Assembly: GCA_041481485.1 (NCBI GenBank)
Contig: JBGPBY010000218.1
Coordinates: 1 to 11,606 of the forward strand
Length of the DNA: 11,606 nt
Direction of reading: 5' to 3'
DNA from: JBGPBY01 sp041481485
Lineage (GTDB): Bacteria; Acidobacteriota; Terriglobia; 20CM-2-55-15
Shown here: positions 7,974-11,606 of the stretch, in pieces
Layout of the letters: each line of letters opens with the position of its first letter
Position numbering within the stretch: the first letter of the stretch is position 1
Notes under the pieces: generated by a model
What the model saw: the letters and a program-made list of their open reading frames with translations, nothing else
Database searches by the model: none
What the model was told of the DNA's origin: nothing
Program-made: the position numbers and the translations under genes

Positions 7974-7996
7974 GGTTCTCTCTTTCTAATCGTTTT

Positions 7997-8629
7997 CTAG
8001 TCGTTGGATATGAGAATGACTCGAGTGGGGGCGCCATCGCTTCCATAGAGATTCAGCGGCAGGGCGACCATTTGATAACGGCCTGGAGCAACGCGGCTCA
8101 AATTCAGACCTTCGATAATGACAATGTTTTTGGGCAGTAACGTGAAGTGCGCCGGATGCTGCAGAGACTTATAGGGATCGATCGAGAGATAGTCGATACC
8201 GATAAGTCGCACGCCGTGATCGGCCAGAAACTGCGCGGCATCGGGCTCAAGATAGACGAAGCTTTCATAAAATGCCCCGTCGTTCCAGTGTTCCGAGTTG
8301 TCGGTCTTGAAGAGCACACGTTGGATATTGTTCCAGTTTACGGCTTCCAGATGCCTCCGGGAAATCGACGGAACCCCGGCAATTTGAATGACTGTGGCCG
8401 GCCCCACCAACTCGTCCAATGGAATTTCGTTTAGTTTGCGTCCGTTCGGAACGAAGTGGAAGGGTGCGTCGATGTGAGTGCCGGTGTGTGAGCCCATTTC
8501 GATATTCGTAACCTGAACGGTGTGGCTTCTGTCTCGTGAAAGATGGCCCTGGGCTGTGAGTTTCAAAGGCGGATCCGACGGCCAGACCGGCATTCCCGCC
8601 ACAATGGGAACTGAAACATCGTAGATCAT
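7997..8629 (-). CDS. Cyclase-family metal-dependent hydrolase (kynurenine-formamidase-like)
   Basis: 210 residues of the cyclase/KynB superfamily (PF04199), metal-dependent amidohydrolases that include arylformamidase and isatin hydrolase. The motif HTGTHIDAPFHF supplies H48, H52 and D54 as metal ligands and H58 as the likely catalytic residue. H161 and E173 are 12 residues apart, like the H160/E172 pair of bacterial KynB, and complete the metal site. The N-terminus MIYDVSVPIVAGMPVWPSDP and the C-terminal IVIIEGLNLSRVAPGRYQMVALPLNL are typical. No signal peptide. No other kynurenine-pathway gene is nearby, so substrate is unknown and kynB is not assigned. It is probably the first gene of an operon with enolase and the DUF3237 gene. 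Upstream of the ATG there is no clear Shine-Dalgarno, but an ATTTTA stretch at 8636-8641 reads TAAAAT on this strand and could be the -10 box of a leaderless transcript. Confidence 0.92.
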   Translation of the reverse strand: MIYDVSVPIVAGMPVWPSDPPLKLTAQGHLSRDRSHTVQVTNIEMGSHTGTHIDAPFHFVPNGRKLNEIPLDELVGPATVIQIAGVPSISRRHLEAVNWNNIQRVLFKTDNSEHWNDGAFYESFVYLEPDAAQFLADHGVRLIGIDYLSIDPYKSLQHPAHFTLLPKNIVIIEGLNLSRVAPGRYQMVALPLNLYGSDGAPTRVILISND

Positions 8630-8735
8630 CGTTCGATTTTAACGGGAGAGTTGAAGGGACGGATACACCAATAATTGCGAGTCCATGTCCGTCGGCTGCG
8701 TGGCGAAATTGCATAATGAATCGAATTCTATTTTG

Positions 8736-8780
8736 GAGCCGCGTTAGCGGCGGCAGCTAGCCACCGGCGTGAGCTGGTGG
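8736..8780. repeat. Second copy of the REP-like module pair
   Basis: GAGCCGCGTTAGCGGCGGCAG-type module (8736-8756) has one extra T compared with the copies at 97 and 168. It is followed by CCACCGGC-GTGA-GCTGGTGG (8761-8780). The single change in the second hairpin arm (C to T) turns a G-C pair into a G-T wobble, and the loop stays GNRA-like (GTGA versus GTAA). Order and orientation match the copy at 97-145. Confidence 0.75.
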
Positions 8781-8861
8781 TTAGGTACGGCGTTTCACAA
8801 ATATGGTCACGAATTTTTGTTCCCCTAATCCGGACCGTGTAGTGTGGGAGTTGCATTAACA

Positions 8862-8919
8862 AATGTGGTTTAGCGGAGCCATTGCCCCTCCTGGCCAGAC
8901 GGGGTGGTAGATCAAGCTC
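8862..8919. repeat. Degenerate copy of a dispersed GC-rich repeat
   Basis: The stretch from AAATGTGG through GCGGAGCCA to AGACGGGGTGGT (8897-8908) and AGATCAAGCTC (8909-8919) matches the order of blocks at 11542-11597: AAATGT, AGCGAAGCCA, CAGACGGGGTGGT, GATCAAG. AGATCAAGCTC also occurs at 186-196. This is a diverged member of the same repeat family. Confidence 0.6.
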
Positions 8920-9050
8920 CTTGTAAAAGATCAGGGAAGAGCTATCTCCAATTGCCATGCCCGCAGAGGACTTTCTGGCGATGTCAGAAATGAAATTTCG
9001 TCGATGTAGTCGTGAAGTTGATTTGTTGTGATTGAACCACCACCCCGTCT
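8897..9050. repeat. 154-bp segment bounded by 12-bp inverted repeats
   Basis: AGACGGGGTGGT (8897-8908) is exactly reversed as ACCACCCCGTCT (9039-9050). The outer right end also shares GCGCAGACGGGGTGGTG (reverse strand, 9038-9054) with the plus strand near 11570. It could be a small non-autonomous element or two independent insertions of the dispersed repeat in opposite orientation; no target duplication is clear. Confidence 0.5.
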
Positions 9051-9056
9051 GCGCCG

Positions 9057-9086
9057 CTAAGGGCTTGCGCAAAAATAACTTGGCAG
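9057..9086. repeat. Outer left inverted arm of the S23 cassette
   Basis: 30-bp block, exact reverse complement of 9618-9647. It includes TTGCGC and TTGGCA, either of which could serve as a -35 element for the enclosed gene, with TATCTG at 9087-9092 as a weak -10; unproven. Confidence 0.9.
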
Positions 9087-9108
9087 TATCTGTTCGGCAT
9101 TAGAGTGA

Positions 9109-9144
9109 GGATCTGACCAATGTTCAATTCCCGATGCTCAATTG
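9109..9144. repeat. Inner left inverted arm of the S23 cassette
   Basis: 9109-9132 is an exact reverse complement of 9582-9605. The arm contains CAATGTTCAATTC (9118-9130) and then a diverged second copy, CGATGCTCAATTG (9132-9144), spaced 14 nt apart. Confidence 0.85.
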
Positions 9145-9165
9145 TCATCCGAAGTGGAAGCCGGA

Positions 9166-9576
9166 ATGCCAATCGTTTCGCCGATGCAGGATAAGATCGC
9201 ACTATCGGACCACTTCGGGGAACGACTCATTGAATTCGCAGCAAGAAGAATTGGTCTGGCAGGCAAACTGCCCCGGAACTTCCAGTGCCGACATGTCGCT
9301 AACCAGATCTTGCGGTCAGGCACTGCTGGAGTCCCAAACTATGCCGAAGCACGCGGGGCGGAAAGTCGTGCGGACTTTATTCACAAGATGCGGATTGTAC
9401 AAAAAGAACTCAATGAAACCGCTGTCTGGATTCGGATCATGACCAAAAGTTCTTTGATTCCGCCGGACTTACTTGTCGACATTCTCGCGGAAAACAAGGA
9501 ACTCTGCCGAATTGCTTCGGCTTCGATCAGAACCGCTCGGACTCGTGCGGCCGCCCTCTGTTCGGATAAGAATTGA
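9166..9576 (+). CDS. Four-helix-bundle protein, S23/intervening-sequence (IVP) family
   Basis: 136 residues from ATG 9166. The S23 family (PF05635/TIGR02436) comprises small all-helical proteins first found in intervening sequences of 23S rRNA genes and related to the Avd accessory protein of diversity-generating retroelements. They probably bind nucleic acid, but their role is unsettled. Family blocks are visible: HFGERLIEFAARRI (helix 1, about 16-29); CRHVANQILRSGTAGVPNYA (41-60) with EARGAESRADFIHKM (61-75); VQKELNETAVWIRIM (78-92); and a last helix, DLLVDILAENKELCRIASAS (101-120). Length is normal. The frame is open back to TTG 9142, but that start lies in the repeat arm; ATG 9184 is the other possible start. 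The stop codon and the preceding codon lie inside the right arm. The gene faces away from both flanking minus-strand genes. Confidence 0.9.
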   Translation: MPIVSPMQDKIALSDHFGERLIEFAARRIGLAGKLPRNFQCRHVANQILRSGTAGVPNYAEARGAESRADFIHKMRIVQKELNETAVWIRIMTKSSLIPPDLLVDILAENKELCRIASASIRTARTRAAALCSDKN

Positions 9577-9605
9577 ACATTGGGAATTGAACATTGGTCA
9601 GATCC
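9570..9605. repeat. Inner right inverted arm with tandem 13-mer
   Basis: GAATTGAACATTG occurs twice in tandem (9570-9582 and 9584-9596, period 14). 9582-9605 is the exact reverse complement of 9109-9132. The first 13-mer contributes the TGA stop (9574-9576) of the S23 gene. Confidence 0.9.
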
Positions 9606-9617
9606 CGGTCTGGCATT

Positions 9618-9647
9618 CTGCCAAGTTATTTTTGCGCAAGCCCTTAG
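9618..9647. repeat. Outer right inverted arm of the S23 cassette
   Basis: 30-bp block, exact reverse complement of 9057-9086. Its outer edge (9647/9648) is where recognisable DUF5615-like coding sequence on the minus strand ends. Confidence 0.9.
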
Positions 9648-9808
9648 TCGGTGAATATCCTGATCCTTGCTTACAATCGAACACTCATGTGTTTTTGCGA
9701 GCTGCCAAATTGTCTTTGCCGAACGTGCAACGAGTCGGGAAAGATATCTTCGAGCAACTCTGACAAATCCTCCGAAAGCTGCTCGTCGAAAAGCAACCGC
9801 ACGTTCAT
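9648..9808 (-). pseudogene. Broken DUF5615 (PIN-like/Mut7-C) toxin-type gene, 5' part only
   Basis: On the minus strand, ATG 9808 opens MNVRLLFDEQLSEDLSELLE, continuing DIFPDSLHVRQ. This is the classic N-terminus of DUF5615 PIN-like proteins (LLFDE-x-LS ... FP-x-S-x-HVR). After R30 (codon at 9721-9719) the family match jumps to another frame (from 9719): AKTIWQLAKTHECSIVSKDQ then DIHR. This corresponds to the family's IW-x-x-A ... IVSKD-x-D-F. About 25 nt that normally encode the DVGLG-type linker appear to be missing, which explains the shift. The match then stops at 9648, the edge of the S23 cassette arm; the C-terminal third is not found on the other side of the cassette. In the original frame a TAA ends translation after about 43 codons. 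DUF5615 proteins are thought to be RNase-type toxins, often paired with DUF433; no partner is seen here. Confidence 0.72.
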
Positions 9809-9857
9809 GATCCAAGTCTACGGCAGCCGAACGTAACGGACCAAGGCTTCTTGCGGG

Positions 9858-11309
9858 CTATTGAGCATCAAGCACGAGCTGCAGGCCCGATATATCCTTG
9901 TCGGCAACGACCACGTTCACCGGCGCGCCGCCCACTCGTGAAGAGTTGCAGCCCTTGCACGATCTCAAGATGATGGCCTGATAGGTCCGTGCCGCGATAT
10001 TTCCCAGAGTGAACGAACCGTCGGCGGCGACGTCGGTGCCGACAATCACACCTCCGGCCCGAAGGTTTTCAATCAATTCGACGCGGACCACCTCGTTCGG
10101 CTTGAGCCCGGCGATTCCACTGATCCGGCCGCTGACCCTGCGTAAAGAAGGGTCCTGCATCGACGCGGCGAGCAGCAGCGGGTCCTTCGACATCTTCAGC
10201 GTATCGTTGTAACTGGCGGGCGCCCGGCCGGCCTTGATCAGATCCACCAGTTCTGAAATCGGCGCCAGCGATGTGGCGACGCCCCAAACGCCTCCCATCT
10301 CGGGGGTGTACCAGGGCACGTTGGGTATCGCCGGTCTCGGAGCCCAGCGGATAAACATGCTCGATACATCAATGGGCAAGGTTGCGACGTTCGCGTGGAA
10401 TTTCGTCAGGACTCCTGGGCCCGACAAATAATTCTCCACGTTCGAAACATAAAAGGCGGTGACGATGGCATTCCGCTGCTTGAGATAGTCGGCAACCTTC
10501 CGCAGCGTCGTGGCGCCCGCAAAATCTCCAACGAGAGGAATGATGAGATTCCTGCGGTGAAGATCGCGGATGTACTGATAGGCCGCATCCGAGGACAGGT
10601 AACTCCAGGACTGTCCGTTTTTGTCGGTGGCGGTCATAAGGTCCGTGTACGTGACCGGAACGCCACCGGGCGAGCCGGGACTCGCGAATTCGGCTGTAAT
10701 CGACGGGCCACCGCGGTTGAAAATTCCGTAAACGAAATCGATTGCGGAAAGATCGTCGGCGCTCAGGGCAAACCCGTGCTTGGCAAAAATGCCGTGAACC
10801 GCTTCAGTATTTGCCGGCAAACCTTCCTTCGGGGCCGACTCAAAGGCTGCCATCAACGCCTTAATGTCGGTGTTCGCGTTGACGCCCGCGGGACGACGCC
10901 GGGAAAAGAGATGCGATACGAAATCGGCGCGATCGGGCGACATTTCGAAAAGCGCTTTGAATAACATCACGGTGAGCATGTTCTGACGGCGGATATCGAT
11001 GATGAATCCCAGCTTGGATTGCAGCGCCCACATATAGGTGAAGTTCTGCTCCGGTCCCACGCCAAGGTAAACCCCTCCGGGCTTGGTGAGTTGCCGCAGT
11101 GGCGGAATCACGTTCTGGATGCTCGCTTCATTGGAAATCCAGTTGTCGCCGGTGTACTGGCCGGTTGGTTCGGAAAACTCCGTCACCGTGCGCCAGAATT
11201 CCTGATCGCTGATTTGATCCGGAAGCCGCGCGACTTGCGCGGACGAAGTCCCTGCAGCGAGAACGCACGCGACGAGCAACACGACGATTCCGACGACGAT
11301 GAGCCGCAT
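9858..11309 (-). CDS. Exported conserved protein of unknown function with C-terminal regulatory-like domain
   Basis: 483 residues from ATG 11309, chosen because GGAGG (minus strand of 11317-11321) lies 7 nt upstream; the frame stays open to 11372 without support. The N-terminus MRLIVVGIVVLLVACVLAAG with TSSAQ is a signal peptide. LVAC at C15 could be read as a lipobox, but the hydrophobic run continues past it, so cleavage near A24/Q25 is likelier. Residues 79-110 (GVYLGVGPEQNFTYMWALQS ... DIRRQN) resemble the nucleotide-binding motif I of a Rossmann methyltransferase. FYVSNVENYL (286-295) is a second conserved block. I have seen this pair of motifs in uncharacterised bacterial proteins, but cannot name the family with confidence. 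Residues about 388-480 are a carboxypeptidase-regulatory-like domain (RVSGRISGIAGL, ADGSFTLGNIAARTYQAIIL), with C451-x-x-C454. It stands alone; no clear terminator follows. Confidence 0.8.
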   Translation of the reverse strand: MRLIVVGIVVLLVACVLAAGTSSAQVARLPDQISDQEFWRTVTEFSEPTGQYTGDNWISNEASIQNVIPPLRQLTKPGGVYLGVGPEQNFTYMWALQSKLGFIIDIRRQNMLTVMLFKALFEMSPDRADFVSHLFSRRRPAGVNANTDIKALMAAFESAPKEGLPANTEAVHGIFAKHGFALSADDLSAIDFVYGIFNRGGPSITAEFASPGSPGGVPVTYTDLMTATDKNGQSWSYLSSDAAYQYIRDLHRRNLIIPLVGDFAGATTLRKVADYLKQRNAIVTAFYVSNVENYLSGPGVLTKFHANVATLPIDVSSMFIRWAPRPAIPNVPWYTPEMGGVWGVATSLAPISELVDLIKAGRAPASYNDTLKMSKDPLLLAASMQDPSLRRVSGRISGIAGLKPNEVVRVELIENLRAGGVIVGTDVAADGSFTLGNIAARTYQAIILRSCKGCNSSRVGGAPVNVVVADKDISGLQLVLDAQ

Positions 11310-11316
11310 AGAATAA

Positions 11317-11321
11317 CCTCC
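11317..11321 (-). promoter_or_regulatory. Ribosome binding site that fixes the start at 11309
   Basis: GGAGG on the minus strand, 7 nt before ATG 11309. It decides between this start and the longer frame to 11372, which would put 21 extra residues before the signal peptide. Further upstream, TTGGCA (11358-11353) and TATCCT (11337-11332) are a weak promoter candidate with a short 15-bp spacer. Confidence 0.65.
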
Positions 11322-11499
11322 GAATTTAAAAAGGATACGCGATCGTGCCGCTTGCCAAAGCAAAATCGCCACGGTTTAGTTAGGACGCTGCAACTAGCAA
11401 TTCGGATGGCTTGCTTGCGTAAATTCGGATTTCCTACTGAAGTTTCTGGATCCAGATTAGCGGTCTGTGAAGGTGTGAAGAAACTGCAGGTCCATGGGA

Positions 11500-11600
11500 A
11501 AGTCCCCTCCTCAGCAGAGGAGGGGTGGATGCGCGATCAAAAAAATGTAGCGAAGCCACCGCAATTCGCGCAGACGGGGTGGTGTTGATCAAGTTCAATC
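11500..11600. repeat. Dispersed composite repeat with perfect hairpin
   Basis: CCCCTCCTC (11504-11512), loop AGCA, GAGGAGGGG (11517-11525) forms a perfect 9-bp hairpin. It is followed by GGTGGATGCGCGATC, then AAATGTAGCGAAGCCA and GCGCAGACGGGGTGGTG with TTGATCAAG. The second half matches, in order, the diverged copy at 8862-8919, and the core matches the reversed copy at 9036-9054. The remaining part of 11310-11500 shows no gene and no clear structure. Confidence 0.65.
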
Positions 11601-11606
11601 AAATTC

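Larger units (their letters stand above)
8630..9056. other. Gene-free stretch of repeat debris
   Basis: More than 400 bp with no supported gene. It contains the REP-like pair at 8736-8780, a degenerate dispersed repeat at about 8862-8919, and an inverted partner of its core at 9036-9054. Between these, 8909-9035 holds a short open stretch (ATG 8957 to TGA at about 9031) encoding about 24 residues. That stretch has no ribosome binding site and no recognisable family. The rest (8630-8735 and 8785-8861) shows no clear structure beyond the possible upstream region of the cyclase gene. Confidence 0.6.
9057..9647. mobile_element. Putative IVS-like cassette: S23 gene between long inverted arms
   Basis: A 591-bp unit with nested inverted repeats. 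Outer arms 9057-9086 and 9618-9647 are exact reverse complements over 30 bp (starting CTAAGGGCTTGCGC). Inner arms 9109-9132 and 9582-9605 are exact over 24 bp. The non-matching spacers between the blocks are 22 and 12 nt. A further diverged block (9132-9144 against 9570-9582) brings the homology up to the coding region. The only gene inside is the S23-family four-helix-bundle protein. In RNA the ends would pair into a long stem with the gene in the loop, as in intervening sequences of 23S rRNA genes; here no rRNA flanks it. No target-site duplication is evident. Cassette nature is inferred from the exact edges and the disrupted neighbour. Confidence 0.65.

Noticed and set aside
7395..8000. 201-codon plus-strand open frame opposite enolase
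   Set aside because: It is a shadow of the enolase gene; enolase motifs on the minus strand are unambiguous.
9142..9165. TTG start of the S23 gene
   Set aside because: It falls inside the inverted arm and has no ribosome binding site; family members normally begin shortly before the FGER helix, fitting ATG 9166 or 9184.
9057..9647. An rRNA intervening sequence in place
   Set aside because: The S23 gene raised this possibility, but no rRNA-like sequence flanks the unit.
9381..9815. 144-codon minus-strand open frame
   Set aside because: It joins a frameshifted DUF5615 remnant to the antisense of the S23 gene through the repeat arm, so it is a chance fusion and not a gene.
10395..10964. 189-codon plus-strand open frame
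   Set aside because: It lies antisense to the exported-protein gene, with no recognisable motif or ribosome binding site.
11310..11372. Longer N-terminus of the 483-residue exported protein
   Set aside because: The extension lacks a ribosome binding site, while GGAGG sits correctly before ATG 11309 and a signal peptide begins there.

Overview
The window reads as chromosomal DNA from a Gram-negative soil-type bacterium, most likely an Acidobacteriota member. That is an inference. It rests on moderately high GC, four secreted proteins carrying carboxypeptidase-regulatory-like beta-sandwich domains, a cytochrome-c/beta-propeller fusion, free-standing four-helix-bundle (S23) and DUF5615 genes, and abundant short GC-rich palindromic repeats. 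No rRNA, tRNA or CRISPR array is visible.

Layout. 1-226 is a cluster of palindromic REP-like repeats. 227-811 (+) is a DUF421/YetF-type membrane protein. 918-2306, 2368-3543 and 3658-6162 (+) are three consecutive exported proteins with regulatory-like domains. Each has its own -10-like box or strong ribosome binding site. The third also carries a haem-binding CxxCH motif, an EF-hand-like loop, a Gly/Ala-rich linker and a probable beta-propeller. A clean bidirectional terminator (6174-6207) separates it from a convergent minus-strand cluster. That cluster is read 8629 to 6214: cyclase/kynurenine-formamidase-like protein, enolase (eno), DUF3237 protein. Its last two genes overlap by 4 bp (TTGA).

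The stretch 8630-9857 is an accessory hotspot. It holds a second copy of the REP-like module, degenerate copies of another dispersed repeat, and a compact cassette at 9057-9647. The cassette encodes an S23-family four-helix-bundle protein between long inverted arms, which contain exact 30-bp and 24-bp blocks. Its right edge coincides with the point where a frameshifted minus-strand DUF5615 (PIN-like) gene stops. This looks like an intervening-sequence-type element sitting outside rRNA. It is the most interesting item in the window. Minus strand 11309-9858 is an exported protein of unknown function with a methyltransferase-like N-terminal motif and a C-terminal regulatory-like domain. The window ends in another copy of the dispersed hairpin repeat (about 11500-11600).

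Functionally, enolase is the only core metabolic gene that can be named securely. The exported beta-sandwich proteins suggest envelope or extracellular functions. The hotspot shows recent insertion and decay.
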